Shown here in pieces: positions 11,139 to 21,730 of a stretch of DNA of 64,000 nt. Numbering within the stretch: position 1 is the stretch's first letter; every line of letters starts with the position of its first letter. The notes below the pieces were generated by a model. That model was not told where the DNA came from and did no database searches. It worked only from the letters and a program-made list of their open reading frames with translations. The stretch is from Ectothiorhodospiraceae bacterium (lineage in GTDB: Bacteria; Pseudomonadota; Gammaproteobacteria; Nitrococcales; Aquisalimonadaceae). The stretch lies in assembly GCA_003565775.1 (NCBI GenBank), contig PXAT01000161.1, positions 1-64,000 of the forward strand, given 5' to 3'. A program made the position numbers and the translations under genes.

Positions 11139-11515
11139 TCACCTTCTCCTCTTTATAATTACCTATTGGCCATTCAAAACCGTCATTTTCGGATTCCATA
11201 TCGCTAAAAATCATCAACTTAGAACCCGAGCATGAAAAAACAAAGCCGTGAGTCTACCACCGGGCCTGCCCCGGGAAAACTGTCTGTGGCCTTGTCCCAT
11301 GATTCTTGCGCCGGTACAGGATAGACCGGCAAGGAGGGGCAGTGTTCATGGCTATGTGTAAAGAAGTGCAAAGCTTTGTCGAGAAGCTCGGAGCAGCGTC
11401 AAAAGCCGTCATGTGACTGCGTCAGCGCCCCCTTGAAGGGTGAGCACAAATGACACATGGGCCATATTGCATCACAAACCGCGGGGGCCGAAGCCCCCGC
11501 AGAACGGGTCCTGAT
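11139..11515. other. Intergenic region without a supported gene
   Basis: 377 bp between the cytochrome c start and the helix-hairpin-helix gene stop. It is AT-rich next to the cytochrome gene (its likely promoter side). A 30-codon open frame (MKKQSRES...) near 11232 lacks support. A GC-rich hairpin at 11481-11500 is listed separately. Confidence 0.6.
11481..11500 (-). terminator. Hairpin after the helix-hairpin-helix gene
   Basis: GCGGGGGC / GCCCCCGC, 8-bp perfect stem with a 4-nt loop. On the minus strand it is followed by GGTTTGTG, only weakly T-rich. Position just after the stop at 11516 supports a terminator role. Confidence 0.5.
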
Positions 11516-11782
11516 TCAATCGACCACCACCCGGTCACGGTTGGCCTCAAGCGTGGATTGTCCGATTCCGCTCACCGCGGTCAGATCCTCAACGCTTTCA
11601 AAGGGGCCATGGGCATCCCGGTACTCGACGATCGCGGCTGCCCGCGCATCGCCAACGCCGGTCAGTTGCGTCGATAGCATCTGCGCATCGGCCTCGTTGA
11701 TGTTGACCGGGGAATCGGCCAGAACGGGGGAGGAAAAAGCACAAACCAGGGCGAGCAGCGCCCCTCTAAGAATCGCAGTCAT
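11516..11782 (-). CDS. Secreted helix-hairpin-helix (ComEA-like) protein
   Basis: 88 aa from the ATG at 11782 (RBS AAGGAG 7 bp upstream; the ORF-track start adds 20 implausible residues). Signal peptide MTAILRGALLALVCAFSSPVLA, then two helix-hairpin-helix motifs (LTGVGDARAAAIVEYR and VSGIGQSTLEANR) after the NINEAD block typical of ComEA. ComEA-family proteins bind incoming DNA in the periplasm during natural transformation; short free-standing versions are widespread in gammaproteobacteria. No other competence gene is nearby, so a DNA-uptake role is inferred. Confidence 0.82.
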   Translation of the reverse strand: MTAILRGALLALVCAFSSPVLADSPVNINEADAQMLSTQLTGVGDARAAAIVEYRDAHGPFESVEDLTAVSGIGQSTLEANRDRVVVD

Positions 11783-11951
11783 GCGAACACTCCTTGTAGG
11801 TTCATCCGTGAAAGGGCTTCCATCCTGGAAACCCGACACCACAATCCGGCGGTGTCATCTGAAAATCTAGAACGGCCGCACGACGCTGTCAAAGTTCACG
11901 GCAGCCAACGCGCCGCAGTCACTCTGCAGTCAAGCAGCGCAACGCAGCAGC

Positions 11952-12004
11952 CGGGGAAATGCGATGCCAACGCGAACGTGCGAATAAATCAGCGTCTCCT
12001 TAAG
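11952..12004. repeat. Half copy of a dispersed inverted-repeat element, covering the pyrF stop codon
   Basis: 53-bp block beginning CGGGGAAATGCG and ending GCGTCTCCTTAAG aligns with the right end of the larger element at 26788-27005 (shared CGGGGAAA, TGCG, CCAACGC, CGTGCGAA, CGT(T/C)TCCTTAAG). The TAA stop of pyrF is inside the CCTTAAG end. No matching left end was found in the 150 bp on the other side. Confidence 0.55.
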
Positions 12005-12710
12005 CACGCCCGAGTTCCCGCAGGATTTCCTGCAGCGCAAGATGCGGATCGGTCGCCCGGGTAATCGGACGACCGATCACCAGATAGCTGCTGCCAGCGA
12101 CCATTGCCTGCCGCGGGGTCATGATCCGTTGCTGATCGTCTCTGGCGCTCCCGGCCGGGCGGATACCGGGCGTGACGAGCACACCATCATCGCCCCAGCG
12201 CTGGCGTAGAAGCTGTGCCTCGCGCGCAGAACAGACCACACCATCCAGCCCTGCCTGTTGCGCCAGGTCACTGAGTCTCTCCACCTGTGACTGCGGATCG
12301 GCAGCGAGCCCGATTTCCTGCAGGGTCTCCGGACCGTGACTGGTGAGCACGGTGACCGCGATCAGGAGCGGCGACCGCGGTCTGCTCTGCACGGCGTCCT
12401 GCGCCGCTTCCATCATGGCGCGCCCACCGAGGGCGTGCACATTGATCATCCAGACGCCCAGATCTGCGGCCGCGCGACAGGCCGCCGCCACGGTATGGGG
12501 GATATCGTGAAACTTGAGATCCAGAAACACGGAGAAGCCGTCGTCGACGAGGCGTTCCACCAGCGCCGGGCCGGCACGGCAGAACAGCTCCTTGCCCACT
12601 TTCAGGCGACACTGCTCCGGGCGCAGGCGGCCGGCGAGCGTCAGCGCCTCGTCGCCGGAAGGGAAATCCAGCGCCACGATGACCGGTGACTCGGTGGTGG
12701 CGTCCATCAT
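12000..12710 (-). CDS. pyrF: Orotidine 5'-phosphate decarboxylase
   Basis: Last step of UMP synthesis. 236 aa from ATG 12710 (ATGATG, so 12707 is also possible), overlapping the lapB stop and preceded by GGAAGGAG. The catalytic Lys/Asp array is visible in [11 protein letters not shown]; the phosphate-binding C-terminus is [10 protein letters not shown] and [11 protein letters not shown]. Length is near E. coli PyrF (245). The lapA-lapB-pyrF order is common in gammaproteobacteria. The stop codon lies within a dispersed repeat. Confidence 0.95.
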   Translation of the reverse strand: MMDATTESPVIVALDFPSGDEALTLAGRLRPEQCRLKVGKELFCRAGPALVERLVDDGFSVFLDLKFHDIPHTVAAACRAAADLGVWMINVHALGGRAMMEAAQDAVQSRPRSPLLIAVTVLTSHGPETLQEIGLAADPQSQVERLSDLAQQAGLDGVVCSAREAQLLRQRWGDDGVLVTPGIRPAGSARDDQQRIMTPRQAMVAGSSYLVIGRPITRATDPHLALQEILRELGRA

Positions 12711-13867
12711 TCTCCTTCCACACCCCGGATCGGGCGAATACTGGCCCAGCTGCGGCAACCCGGGCATTGCCAGTGCAACGAACGCGCGGAAAAGCCGCAC
12801 TGGTGACAGGCATACATGGCCTTGTCCTGCAGCAGCCGTGAAAAAAGGTCATGCAGGACCGCCAGTTCCGTTGGTTGCGGCGTCTCGGCGGACTGCAGAT
12901 TGAACTCGATCAGGCGGTCCAGTCCGCGCACGGAGGGGTGCCGTCGCAGGGCTTCGACCAGGAAGGCCTGTGCCGCGACATCGCCGTCGCGCTGCCGCCG
13001 CAGCTCGGTCTGACGAAGGATAACCGAGGCACCCTGCGCCGACTCCGGAACCGCGGCGAGAAAGGCCTCGAAATCCTGTTCACGTCCAAGGGCAGCATAA
13101 CTGTCGCCCAGCGTGTCGAGCACCACCGGCAGGAACTCCGGGTCCTGCTGGGTAATCCGGGTCAGGGCCAGCACCGCGCTGTCGTGGTTGCCCAGGCTGC
13201 GCTCGAGCTCGCCGATCAGCATGCTGGCGCGGACGCAGGCGGGATCGATGGTCAGCGCCCGGCGCAGGCATTGCCGGGCGGTATTGATCTCGCCCCGGTC
13301 CCGCTCAATTTCCGCTTGCTCACAGTGGAACTGCGCGATGACCAGACGCATCGGCGACCCGCTGGTCTGTTCGAGCCGCTCGGCCACCTCGATCGCCCGC
13401 GCCCATTCCTTTTCCTGCTGATAGATCTCCAGCAGGCTACGTAGCGCCGGTTCGACATGGGCATTCAGATCCACGACTTCCTGGAACAGACTCTCGGCCC
13501 GATCCAGCAGGCCCGCGCGGAGATAATCCTCGCCCAGTTCCAGTAGCGCGTAGGTCCGTTGATCCCGGCTCAGGGTCGGGCGGGCGATCAGATTCTGGTG
13601 AATGCGGATCGCGCGTTCGACCTCACCCCGGCGCCGAAACAGACTGCCCAGCGCAAGATGGGTCTCCACCGTGTCGGAATCCACCTGCACCATCCGGGTG
13701 AAGACCTCGATGGCCTTGTCGGGCTGCTCGTTCAACAGGAAATTCAGGCCCTGGAAGTAATCCCGGCGCAACAGGCCACCGCCGGCCTGGTTTTGCCGGC
13801 CTCGCCGGCCTGTCCACCAGCCGGTCAGGGCGGCGACCGGAAGCAGGAGCCAGAGCAGGTCGTGCAT
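12707..13867 (-). CDS. lapB: LPS assembly regulator LapB (YciM)
   Basis: Inner-membrane-anchored TPR protein that promotes FtsH-dependent turnover of LpxC and so limits LPS synthesis. 386 aa. One N-terminal membrane helix ([16 protein letters not shown]), serial TPR repeats from about residue 35 to 330, and a C-terminal rubredoxin-like metal site (CHQCGF and CPGC). One base pair separates it from lapA upstream, and it overlaps pyrF downstream. Confidence 0.94.
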   Translation of the reverse strand: MHDLLWLLLPVAALTGWWTGRRGRQNQAGGGLLRRDYFQGLNFLLNEQPDKAIEVFTRMVQVDSDTVETHLALGSLFRRRGEVERAIRIHQNLIARPTLSRDQRTYALLELGEDYLRAGLLDRAESLFQEVVDLNAHVEPALRSLLEIYQQEKEWARAIEVAERLEQTSGSPMRLVIAQFHCEQAEIERDRGEINTARQCLRRALTIDPACVRASMLIGELERSLGNHDSAVLALTRITQQDPEFLPVVLDTLGDSYAALGREQDFEAFLAAVPESAQGASVILRQTELRRQRDGDVAAQAFLVEALRRHPSVRGLDRLIEFNLQSAETPQPTELAVLHDLFSRLLQDKAMYACHQCGFSARSLHWQCPGCRSWASIRPIRGVEGE

Positions 13868-13868
13868 G

Positions 13869-14162
13869 CTACAGCTTGTCTTTCAGCGGTAACCGCCGCA
13901 GCTGCGTTACTTCCCGCTCGGTACTCGCCAGTTGCTTGCGCATGCGGCGCACCTGACTGGCCTTGCTCAGAAGCAGGGACAGGCAACCAAGAACCCCGAT
14001 CGCGGCACCGATGATCAGCATGAAAACCAGCAACAGGGATAACGGCAGTCCCAGCTCGCCAAAATAGTAATCAACGCTGACCGGGTGAGCATTGAGCAGG
14101 GCGAAACTGAGGCCGAAGAGTACGACCACGAGCAGGGCAATCAGTCCGATGATACGGCGCAT
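13869..14162 (-). CDS. lapA: LPS assembly protein LapA (DUF1049)
   Basis: 97 aa inner-membrane protein with two transmembrane helices (about 4-24 and 40-65) and a charged cytoplasmic coiled tail (SKASQVRRMRKQL). Partner of LapB by position and family; E. coli LapA (YciS) has the same size and topology. Confidence 0.9.
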   Translation of the reverse strand: MRRIIGLIALLVVVLFGLSFALLNAHPVSVDYYFGELGLPLSLLLVFMLIIGAAIGVLGCLSLLLSKASQVRRMRKQLASTEREVTQLRRLPLKDKL

Positions 14163-14284
14163 CCGTTCACTCCCGAATCAGTCAAGGGGGTGGAAAGGCA
14201 GGCTGCCGGTCCGAGATGTGACGCGAGCTATCCGCAAGGGTCTGTCGACAGGCGGAAGACCGTCGGCGCAGCCGATTTCAGCCG

Positions 14285-14566
14285 TTACTCGCCGTTCACA
14301 CGTTGACGGAGCTGCTTCCCCGGTTTGAAGTGTGGCACATGCTTGCCCGGCAGTGCGACCGGATCGCCGGTCTTCGGGTTCCGACCGATGCGGGGCGGCC
14401 GGTGATGGAGGGAAAAGCTGCCGAACCCACGAATCTCGATGCGCTCCCCCGAGGAAAGCGCCTCGCTCATGTGTTCCAGCAGTGTCTTGACCGCCAGTTC
14501 CACATCCCGGTAAACGAGATGCTGCTGCTTTACCGCGATCAATTCGATCAACTCGGATTTCGTCAT
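14285..14566 (-). CDS. ihfB: Integration host factor subunit beta
   Basis: DNA-bending nucleoid protein, heterodimer with IhfA. 93 aa. N-terminal [11 protein letters not shown] and the beta-arm [20 protein letters not shown] with the intercalating Pro (RNPKTG) are diagnostic; the acidic helix [14 protein letters not shown] fits IHF-beta rather than HU. It lies downstream of rpsA, the normal order in gammaproteobacteria (cmk-rpsA-ihfB-lapA-lapB-pyrF). Confidence 0.96.
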   Translation of the reverse strand: MTKSELIELIAVKQQHLVYRDVELAVKTLLEHMSEALSSGERIEIRGFGSFSLHHRPPRIGRNPKTGDPVALPGKHVPHFKPGKQLRQRVNGE

Positions 14567-14630
14567 CGTCCTGAAAGTCCTGAGAATCCCCGAGAGAGCA
14601 CCGGCCCGGGACAGGCACGGTGCAAGATGT

Positions 14631-14661
14631 CGGGGGCAGCACCGTCACGGCCCTGCCCCCG
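14631..14661 (-). other. Hairpin between rpsA and ihfB
   Basis: CGGGGGCAG / CTGCCCCCG, 9-bp perfect stem with a 13-nt loop, 24 bp after the rpsA stop on the minus strand. It has no T run, so it may attenuate or stabilise the rpsA transcript rather than terminate fully. Confidence 0.45.
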
Positions 14662-14684
14662 GCACATCACTGACAATGGCGCAA

Positions 14685-16364
14685 TCAGTCGTCCTGATTA
14701 CCGTCCATCTGTTCCTTCAGCAGGTCACCCAGCGTGGTGGTCCCTGCCGGGGCGGAACGGCTGTAGTCCTGAACCGCCTTGACCTCCTCCTGCTGATCCT
14801 TGGCCTTGATCGACAGGCTGATGGCACGGTTCTTCCGGTCGACGCCCATGAACTTGGCTTCGACCTTGTCACCTTCCTTGAGATGCGTCCGCACATCCTC
14901 GATCCGCTCACGACCGACATCGGCGGCACGGATGTGACCCTCGATGCCCTCGCCCAGATCGACGATGGCGACCTTCGCATCCACTTCCTTGATGGTGCCG
15001 GTGACCACGGTGCCCTTCGGGTTCTCGGCCATCCAGCCGGAGAACGGATCCTGCTCGAGCTGCTTGATACCCAGCGAGATGCGCTCGCGCTCGGGATCCA
15101 CCGACAGCACCACGGCTTCGACCTCGTCACCCTTCTTGAAATCACGCACGGCTTCTTCGCCGGCGTCATCCCAGGACAGGTCGGACAGATGCACCAGACC
15201 GTCGATACCACCATCCAGGCCGACGAAGATGCCGAAATCGGTGATCGACTTGATGGCACCCGAAACCCGATCGCCCTTGTTGTAGTGGCTGCCGAACTCT
15301 TCCCACGGATTGGCCTGGCACTGCTTGATGCCCAGCGAGATGCGACGACGCTCCTCGTCGATATCCAGAACCATGACCTCGACTTCGTCACCGATGCCGA
15401 CCACCTTGGCCGGGTTGACGTTCTTGTTGGTCCAGTCCATTTCGGACACGTGCACCAGGCCTTCCACGCCTTCCTCGATTTCGACGAAGCAGCCGTAGTC
15501 GGTGATGTTGGTGACCTTGCCGAAGACCCGGGTGTTTTCCGGATAGCGACGGGCGATGTTTTCCCACGGATCCTCGCCCAGCTGCTTCAGGCCCAGCGAC
15601 ACGCGATTGCGCTCGCGGTCGAACTTGAGCACCTTGACCTCGATTTCCTGACCGACTTCCACCACTTCGGACGGATGCTTGACTCGGCGCCACGCCATAT
15701 CGGTGATATGCAGCAGGCCGTCGATGCCACCGAGATCCACGAACGCGCCGTAGTCGGTGAGATTCTTGACGATACCCTTGAGCTGCTGTCCTTCCTGCAG
15801 GCGCTCGAGCAGTGCTTCGCGCTCGGCGCTGTATTCTTCCTCGACCACCGCACGCCGGGACACCACAACGTTGTTGCGGCGCTCATCCAGCTTGATCACC
15901 TTGAACTCGAGATCACGGCCTTCCAGATACGTGGTGTCACGCACCGGCCGGATATCCACCAGCGAACCCGGCAGGAACGCGCGGATGTGCTTGAGATCGA
16001 CGGTGAAGCCACCCTTGACCTTGCCACTGATGATGCCGTTGACGGTGTCGTTGGCCTCGTACGCCTTCTCCAGGAACTTCCAGGCATGGGCACGCTTGGC
16101 CTTCTCGCGCGACAGCCGGGTTTCACCGAAGCCGTCCTCGACCGCGTCCAGCGCTACCTCGACGTCATCACCCACGGCCACTTCGAGTTCGCCGGAATCG
16201 CCGAAGAACTCGTTGACCGGAATGACCGCCTCGGACTTCAGTCCGGCGTTGACCACCACGTGATCGCCCTGAATGGCGACGACGCGGCCGGTGACGATGG
16301 AGCCGGGGCGCATGTCGGTCTGGGCCAGGCTCTGTTCAAACAGTTCTGCAAAGCTTTCGCTCAT
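14685..16364 (-). CDS. rpsA: 30S ribosomal protein S1
   Basis: mRNA-binding protein of the small subunit. 559 aa from ATG 16364 ([13 protein letters not shown]), matching E. coli S1 (557); the ORF-track start adds 27 non-conserved residues. Six OB-fold S1 repeats can be followed (for example [48 protein letters not shown]-type segments), the last ending before an acidic QMDGNQDD tail. AGGAA is the only Shine-Dalgarno-like element, about 10 bp upstream, usual for rpsA, which is autoregulated. Confidence 0.97.
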   Translation of the reverse strand: MSESFAELFEQSLAQTDMRPGSIVTGRVVAIQGDHVVVNAGLKSEAVIPVNEFFGDSGELEVAVGDDVEVALDAVEDGFGETRLSREKAKRAHAWKFLEKAYEANDTVNGIISGKVKGGFTVDLKHIRAFLPGSLVDIRPVRDTTYLEGRDLEFKVIKLDERRNNVVVSRRAVVEEEYSAEREALLERLQEGQQLKGIVKNLTDYGAFVDLGGIDGLLHITDMAWRRVKHPSEVVEVGQEIEVKVLKFDRERNRVSLGLKQLGEDPWENIARRYPENTRVFGKVTNITDYGCFVEIEEGVEGLVHVSEMDWTNKNVNPAKVVGIGDEVEVMVLDIDEERRRISLGIKQCQANPWEEFGSHYNKGDRVSGAIKSITDFGIFVGLDGGIDGLVHLSDLSWDDAGEEAVRDFKKGDEVEAVVLSVDPERERISLGIKQLEQDPFSGWMAENPKGTVVTGTIKEVDAKVAIVDLGEGIEGHIRAADVGRERIEDVRTHLKEGDKVEAKFMGVDRKNRAISLSIKAKDQQEEVKAVQDYSRSAPAGTTTLGDLLKEQMDGNQDD

Positions 16365-16479
16365 GGGTGAGTCGTTCCTGGACAGCAACGGGGTGTCGCC
16401 ATCGATGGTTGAGTTGGAATAAACAGCAGCACCGGCCCGCAACAACGGGCTGGTGCGCCACGCATGACCAGTTAGCTGG

Positions 16480-17184
16480 TCAGTCAGGCGTCGGTACGCG
16501 GTAACCCTTCCGTGAAAGTAGCTCCCGCATGCGATCCAACACCTGATCGACGTTCAATCCGGTAGTATCGATCACTACCGCATCATCCGCCGGTACAAGA
16601 GGTGCCACCGAGCGCTCCCGATCGCGGGCATCGCGCTCGGTGATCTCCTGTAAAAGGGCAGTGAGGCTACCACTGACCCCCTGTTCCTTCAACTGTTTAT
16701 GACGCCTGCGCGCCCGCTCCTCGGCACTCGCGGTCAGGAACACCTTGGCAGCTGCATCCGGAAACACCACCGTGCCCATGTCGCGCCCGTCGGCAACCAG
16801 ACCGGGGGGCTCCCGGAAATCCCGCTGCCGCTGCAGCAAGGCCTGCCGCACCGCAGGGATGACGGCGAGACGCGACGCCTGGTTGCCGGTCTGCTCCTGA
16901 CGCAGCTCGGCGGTAACATCCTCGCCATCCAGCCAGACCACAACGTCGCCATCCGCCGTCGCCGGGGCCTCGAAACGCAGATCGAGTCGTGCCGCCACCG
17001 GTAGCAGCGCGGGGCCGTCGTCGGCATCGATGCCGCGGCGATCGGCAGCAATTGCAGCCGCACGATAGATCGCACCACTGTCCAGCAGATGCCAACCCAG
17101 GTCTCTCGCCAGCAGACGACAGATCGTGCCCTTGCCGGAGCCACCCGGACCATCCACGGTCAGAACGGGACTGGCCGTGGTCAT
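16480..17184 (-). CDS. cmk: Cytidylate kinase
   Basis: Phosphorylates CMP/dCMP with ATP. 234 aa. P-loop [10 protein letters not shown] at the N-terminus, LDSGAIYRA, the CMP-binding [13 protein letters not shown] segment and RARRRHKQL lid. It overlaps aroA by 4 bp (ATGA). This is the standard position upstream of rpsA. Confidence 0.96.
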   Translation of the reverse strand: MTTASPVLTVDGPGGSGKGTICRLLARDLGWHLLDSGAIYRAAAIAADRRGIDADDGPALLPVAARLDLRFEAPATADGDVVVWLDGEDVTAELRQEQTGNQASRLAVIPAVRQALLQRQRDFREPPGLVADGRDMGTVVFPDAAAKVFLTASAEERARRRHKQLKEQGVSGSLTALLQEITERDARDRERSVAPLVPADDAVVIDTTGLNVDQVLDRMRELLSRKGYRVPTPD

Positions 17185-18515
17185 TCCGCAGCCTCCTGCC
17201 GGATACCCAGCCCGTGGGCCGCCGACAGTTCCGCAAAACCGGGGAACGAGGTTTCCACGTTGGCACAGCGCTCGATACGAACCGGCCCGTCGGCGCGCAG
17301 GGCCGCCATGGCGAAAGCCATGGCGATCCGGTGATCGCCATGGCTGTCCACGGTGCCACCGCGCAGCTTCCCGCCGCGAATGACCATGCCGTCGTAGGTC
17401 GGCTGCGCGTCCACGCCCAATGCCTGCAGGCCTTCCGCCATCACGGCGATGCGATCGCTTTCCTTGACCCGGAGTTCCTCGGCACCGCTCAGCACGGTGG
17501 TGCCCTCGGCACAGGCGGCGGCGATGAAGATCGCCGGAAACTCGTCGATCGCCAGCGGCACGAGGTGCCGCGGAATCGTGATGCCGCGGAGGCCGCAGGA
17601 GTGGATACGCATATCCGCGACCGGTTCGCCACCGACCTCGCGCCGGTTGCGCAACTCGATGTCGGCGCCCATCAACGAGAGGATATCCAGCACCCCGGTG
17701 CGCGTCGGGTTGACACCCACATGCTCCAGGATGATCTCGGAACCCGCAGCGATAGTGGCACCCAGCATGAAGAAGGTGGCCGACGAGATATCCGCGGGGA
17801 CGTCGATATCGCCGCCTTGCAGCCGACCGCCGCCGGCAACGCCGACCCAGCCGTTCTCGCGCAGCACCGGATAGCCGAATCCGGCCAGCATGCGTTCGGT
17901 GTGATCACGCGTCGGCGCCGGCTCGCGCACCCAGGTCTCGCCAGTGGCGAACAGGCCCGCCAGCAACAGACACGATTTCACCTGCGCACTCGCCACCGGC
18001 ATGTCGTAGCGAATGCCGTGCAGCGGCTGACCGCCGCGGATGCTCAGCGGTGCGGTACCACCTTCACCGGTATCGATTCGCGCGCCCATCAGCGCCAGGG
18101 GTTCGGTGACGCGTTTCATCGGCCGCCGCGACAGCGAGCTGTCGCCGGTCAGGACCGAGTCGAACGACTGTCCGGCCAGGAGCCCGCTGAGCAGCCGCAT
18201 CGAGGTGCCGGAATTCCCCAGATACAACGTCTCCTCCGGTGGCCGGAGGCCATGCAGACCGACGCCCCGAATACGCACCCGACCGTGGGCGGGGCCCTCG
18301 ATCTCGACACCCAGCGCGCGAAACGTGGCCACGGTCGCCAGGGCGTCGGCGCCTTCGAGAAAGCCGCTGACCCGGGTTTCTCCCTCGGCCAGCGAGCCCA
18401 GCATCACCGCACGATGCGAGACGGATTTGTCGCCGGGCACCCGGAATCGGCCATGCAGGGTTCCGCCCGGTTCGACCATGAAGCTGCGCTCTTCGGTGAC
18501 TGCCTGTTGCGCCAC
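17181..18515 (-). CDS. aroA: 3-phosphoshikimate 1-carboxyvinyltransferase (EPSP synthase, class II type)
   Basis: Sixth step of the shikimate pathway. 444 aa, GTG start at 18515 with GAGGAG 6 bp upstream, that RBS overlapping the tyrA stop. Motifs [59 protein letters not shown] and [12 protein letters not shown] are visible; RPM, SAQxK and RDHTE mark class II. In Pseudomonas tyrA and aroA are fused; here they are separate genes 9 bp apart. Confidence 0.96.
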   Translation of the reverse strand: MAQQAVTEERSFMVEPGGTLHGRFRVPGDKSVSHRAVMLGSLAEGETRVSGFLEGADALATVATFRALGVEIEGPAHGRVRIRGVGLHGLRPPEETLYLGNSGTSMRLLSGLLAGQSFDSVLTGDSSLSRRPMKRVTEPLALMGARIDTGEGGTAPLSIRGGQPLHGIRYDMPVASAQVKSCLLLAGLFATGETWVREPAPTRDHTERMLAGFGYPVLRENGWVGVAGGGRLQGGDIDVPADISSATFFMLGATIAAGSEIILEHVGVNPTRTGVLDILSLMGADIELRNRREVGGEPVADMRIHSCGLRGITIPRHLVPLAIDEFPAIFIAAACAEGTTVLSGAEELRVKESDRIAVMAEGLQALGVDAQPTYDGMVIRGGKLRGGTVDSHGDHRIAMAFAMAALRADGPVRIERCANVETSFPGFAELSAAHGLGIRQEAAE

Positions 18516-18524
18516 GTTCTCTCC

Positions 18525-19409
18525 TCAGTTCTCGAGCATGGCCAGGAAGCGCTGACGCGCGTCACCGGCATTGCGGAATGCCCGCTCCAGGGCCTCGCCA
18601 TCCTGCCGCCGGACAGCATCTGTCATCGCACTCAGATCAGCGGTGTACCGCTCCAGAGCATCGACGACCGAGACATGGTTGGCGAGGCAGATATCCCGCC
18701 ACATCAGCGGGTCGCTGGATGCAATCCGGGTAAAATCCCGGAAGCCGCCGGCGGCATAGGCGAAGATCTCGTCGCGGTCACTCCAGCGCGACAGCGCATC
18801 GACCAGCGCGAAGGCCAGCACATGCGGCATGTGCGAGGTCGCCGCCAGCACCTCGTCGTGGTGTGCGACTTCCATACGGGAGACTCGCGCGCCCGCCACT
18901 TCCCACATCGACTGCACCGCATCCACTGCGGCTGCTTCGGTTTCGTCGATCGGCGTGAGAATCACGCGCCGCCCCCGGTAGAGATCGGGAAACGACGCCT
19001 CGACCCCGCTGTTCTCGGTGCCCGCGATCGGATGCCCCGGCACGAATCTCGGCAGGGCAGCGCCGAGTCGCGCCCGCGCCGCCGCCACCACGCTGGCCTT
19101 GGCACTGCCGCCATCGGTCACGATCGTGTTCTCGTCAAGAGCCGGCGCGATGGCCTGCATCACGGATTCCATCGCCCCCAGAGGCACCGCCAGCAGCACC
19201 ACGTCGGCATCGGCCACGGCCCTGGCCGGGTCGGTATCATAGCGATCGATAACGCCGAGGCTCACCGCGCGCTGCAGGTTGTCCAGCCCGCGACCGCAGC
19301 CGACGATCTCGTCCACCTGACCGGCCAGACGCAGCGCACGCGCCAGCGAACCGCCGATCAGACCGACCCCGACAATACACAGTCGGCGCAGTGGCAAGAC
19401 CGTACTCAT
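18525..19409 (-). CDS. tyrA: Prephenate dehydrogenase
   Basis: NAD-dependent step of tyrosine synthesis. 294 aa, monofunctional (no chorismate mutase domain). Rossmann motif VGVGLIGGSLARAL, TDGGSAKASV, the active-site block PGHPIAGTENSG with catalytic His, and HHDEVLAATSHMPHVLA. It overlaps hisC by 4 bp and precedes aroA. No C-terminal ACT domain, so feedback control may be weak or through another protein. Confidence 0.95.
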   Translation of the reverse strand: MSTVLPLRRLCIVGVGLIGGSLARALRLAGQVDEIVGCGRGLDNLQRAVSLGVIDRYDTDPARAVADADVVLLAVPLGAMESVMQAIAPALDENTIVTDGGSAKASVVAAARARLGAALPRFVPGHPIAGTENSGVEASFPDLYRGRRVILTPIDETEAAAVDAVQSMWEVAGARVSRMEVAHHDEVLAATSHMPHVLAFALVDALSRWSDRDEIFAYAAGGFRDFTRIASSDPLMWRDICLANHVSVVDALERYTADLSAMTDAVRRQDGEALERAFRNAGDARQRFLAMLEN

Positions 19410-20539
19410 CCTCGCCCCAGCTCCGTCCGCAGAGCATCGATGAAGCGCGCGTTCTCGGCCGGCAGCCCGACCGTGACCCGGAGATGGCCGGGCAGATCAT
19501 AGTTCGCCACCGGGCGCAGGATAACGCCGCGCTGCAACAGCCCCTGATACACGGCATCGGCAGCATCCCCGACCCTGAAACACAGGAAGTTGCCGGCCGA
19601 CGGCAGCACGGTCAGATCCAGCTCCTCGAGCTCGGCACGCAGCCAGTCACGCTGCTCTGCATTCAACGCCACCGCCTGCGCGATGTAGTCCCGATCCTGC
19701 AGCGAGGCCAGTGCCGCGGCCTGCGCCACGCTGCTGACATTGAACGGCTGTCGGACCCGGTTCAGCAGATCGGCGACCGCCGGGTGCGACAGGCCGTAAC
19801 CGACCCGGAACGCGGCCAGGCCATGCGCCTTGGAGAAGGAACGGGTCACCACCAGATTCGGGAAATCCGCCAGCCAGGCGGAGGCGTCCGGATAAGCGGG
19901 GTCATCGGCGTACTCGACGTAGGCCTCGTCCACCACGGCGATCACGTGCGTCGGAAGGCCCTCGAGGAAGGCCTGCAACGGCGCGCTCCGCAGCCAGGTG
20001 CCGGTCGGGTTGTTGGGGTTGGCGACGAATACCACGCGCGTCTGCTCGGTGACGGCCGCGGCCATCGCGTTCAGGTCATGGCCGTAGGGCATCGCATGTC
20101 GCGGACCGTTGGCCGGCACGACCACGGCGCGGGCGCCGGCCGCCTGGGTCACGATCGGATACACCGCAAACGCATGCGCGGAAAACACCGCCTCGCGACC
20201 CTCCTCGAGGAAAGCGTTGGCGACCATCGCCAGGACATCATTGGAGCCGTTGCCCAGGGTGACCTGCAGCGGGTCGACGTCGTGATGCCTCGCGAGGCCC
20301 TGGCGCAGTGCAAACCCCGCACCGTCCGGATACCGGTGCGCACCCCGCAGTTCCCCTTCCGCCGCGGCGACGGCACGGGCGCTCGGACCCATGGGGTTCT
20401 CGTTGGACGCCAGTTTGATGATGTCGTCGAGGCCATACTCGCGTTTCAGTTCGGATTCGGGTTTGCCCGGCTGATACGGCTGCAGGCCACGCACGCCCGG
20501 CACGGCGAGTTGGCTAAGATCGATGGTCCTGTCCAGCAT
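19406..20539 (-). CDS. hisC: Histidinol-phosphate/aromatic aminotransferase (HisC family)
   Basis: PLP aminotransferase, 377 aa. SNENPMGPS, NPNNPTGTW, DEAYVEYAD and the PLP-lysine RSFSKAHGLAAFRVGYG are present. Its place between pheA and tyrA suggests a main role in phenylalanine/tyrosine synthesis as the aromatic aminotransferase; a histidine-pathway role cannot be excluded. GAGGA is about 11 bp before the ATG. Confidence 0.92.
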   Translation of the reverse strand: MLDRTIDLSQLAVPGVRGLQPYQPGKPESELKREYGLDDIIKLASNENPMGPSARAVAAAEGELRGAHRYPDGAGFALRQGLARHHDVDPLQVTLGNGSNDVLAMVANAFLEEGREAVFSAHAFAVYPIVTQAAGARAVVVPANGPRHAMPYGHDLNAMAAAVTEQTRVVFVANPNNPTGTWLRSAPLQAFLEGLPTHVIAVVDEAYVEYADDPAYPDASAWLADFPNLVVTRSFSKAHGLAAFRVGYGLSHPAVADLLNRVRQPFNVSSVAQAAALASLQDRDYIAQAVALNAEQRDWLRAELEELDLTVLPSAGNFLCFRVGDAADAVYQGLLQRGVILRPVANYDLPGHLRVTVGLPAENARFIDALRTELGRG

Positions 20540-20587
20540 GGTGCTATACGTCCTCGGTTCGAATGGCGACGGGGCGGCGCCTGTGGC

Positions 20588-21673
20588 TCAACGCGCGACG
20601 CGCGGATACGAGCCAAGCACTCTCAGCAGCGACGATTCCTCGCGCATGTCCTGTAACGCCTCGCGCACGGGCGACTCTTCGGCATGGCCCAGGAAGTCGA
20701 TGAAAAAGGCGTATTCCCAGACGCCCTGCCGCGACGGGCGGGCATCCAGCCGGGTCATGTTGATGCCATGCCGGCCCAGGGGTTCCAGCAGACGACACAG
20801 CCCGCCGGGCTGATCATTGCGCGAGATCAGCAGCGAAGTCTTGTCATCGCCCGTGGGCGGCGGCGACTGCTGACCAATGACCAGGAAGCGTGTGGTGTTG
20901 CCGGAAACATCCTCTATCCCCTCGGCAAGAGGCCGCAGTCCGTACATGTCCGCGGCAGCGCTGCTGGCAATCGCCGCGGAACCCGGCTCGGCGGTGGCCA
21001 GCCTGGCCGCCTCGGCGGTACTGCTGACCGTGATCCGTTCGGCATCCCGCAGGTGGCCGTCGAGCCAGCCGCGACACTGAGCAAGCCCCTGCTGATGCGA
21101 GTAGACGCGCCGCACACCGGCCAGGTCCGCCTCGCGACTGACCAGGTTATGCTGAATGCGCAGTTCGACCTCGCCGACGATCTGCAACGGCGAACTCATG
21201 AAGCAGTCCAGCGTGTGATTGACCACGCCCTCGGTGGAGTTCTCCACCGGCACCCCCCCGTAGTGCATCTCGCCGGACTCGACCGCGCGGAAGATGGCAT
21301 CAATGGAACTGACCGGCTGCAGGCGCGCATCGTGCCCGAACTGGGTCAGTGCCGCGGCCTGGGTGAACGTGCCTTCCGGCCCGAGGTAGGCCACCTTGAG
21401 CGGCATCTGCAAGGCCAGACAGGCCGACATGATCTCGCGGAACAGCCGGCTCACCGCATCATCGGGCAACGGGCCGGGGTTTTCCCGCAGCATCCGTCGC
21501 AGGATCTGCTGTTCCCGTTCGGGCCGGTAAAAGTCGCAGGTCTCGCCGGCGTCCCGCTTGATGCGCGCCACATCGCCGGCAAGCCGGCCGCGCTCACTGA
21601 CCAGACGCAGGATTTCGCTGTCCAGCGCATCGATGCGCGCGCGCACCTCCCTGAGCTTGTCCTCGTCTACCAT
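20588..21673 (-). CDS. pheA: Bifunctional chorismate mutase / prephenate dehydratase
   Basis: Makes phenylpyruvate from chorismate. 361 aa: AroQ chorismate mutase (1-90; RARIDALDSEILRLVSERG, RIKRDAG), prephenate dehydratase (about 93-270; VAYLGPEGTFTQAA, VENSTEGVV, GNTTRFLVIG), and a C-terminal ACT domain (about 280-355; RNDQPGGLCRLLEPLGRHGINMTRLDARPS split here as a single block) that binds phenylalanine for feedback inhibition. RBS GGAGAG. 57 bp downstream of serA. Confidence 0.97.
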   Translation of the reverse strand: MVDEDKLREVRARIDALDSEILRLVSERGRLAGDVARIKRDAGETCDFYRPEREQQILRRMLRENPGPLPDDAVSRLFREIMSACLALQMPLKVAYLGPEGTFTQAAALTQFGHDARLQPVSSIDAIFRAVESGEMHYGGVPVENSTEGVVNHTLDCFMSSPLQIVGEVELRIQHNLVSREADLAGVRRVYSHQQGLAQCRGWLDGHLRDAERITVSSTAEAARLATAEPGSAAIASSAAADMYGLRPLAEGIEDVSGNTTRFLVIGQQSPPPTGDDKTSLLISRNDQPGGLCRLLEPLGRHGINMTRLDARPSRQGVWEYAFFIDFLGHAEESPVREALQDMREESSLLRVLGSYPRVAR

Positions 21674-21730
21674 GCTGCTGCTCTCCGCCCCCCGACGTGT
21701 CCGGCATCATGCCGCGCAGGCACGCCGCCA

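Noticed and set aside
11232-11327. 30-codon frame MKKQSRES...
   Set aside because: Too short, no ribosome binding site and no recognisable feature.
17181-18515. Naturally glyphosate-insensitive class II AroA
   Set aside because: The glycine of the LGNSGT loop that matters for inhibitor binding is retained, so sequence gives no support for insensitivity.
16989-19502. 837-codon plus-strand ORF opposite cmk/aroA/tyrA
   Set aside because: Shadow of three confidently identified minus-strand genes; no start signal or domain.
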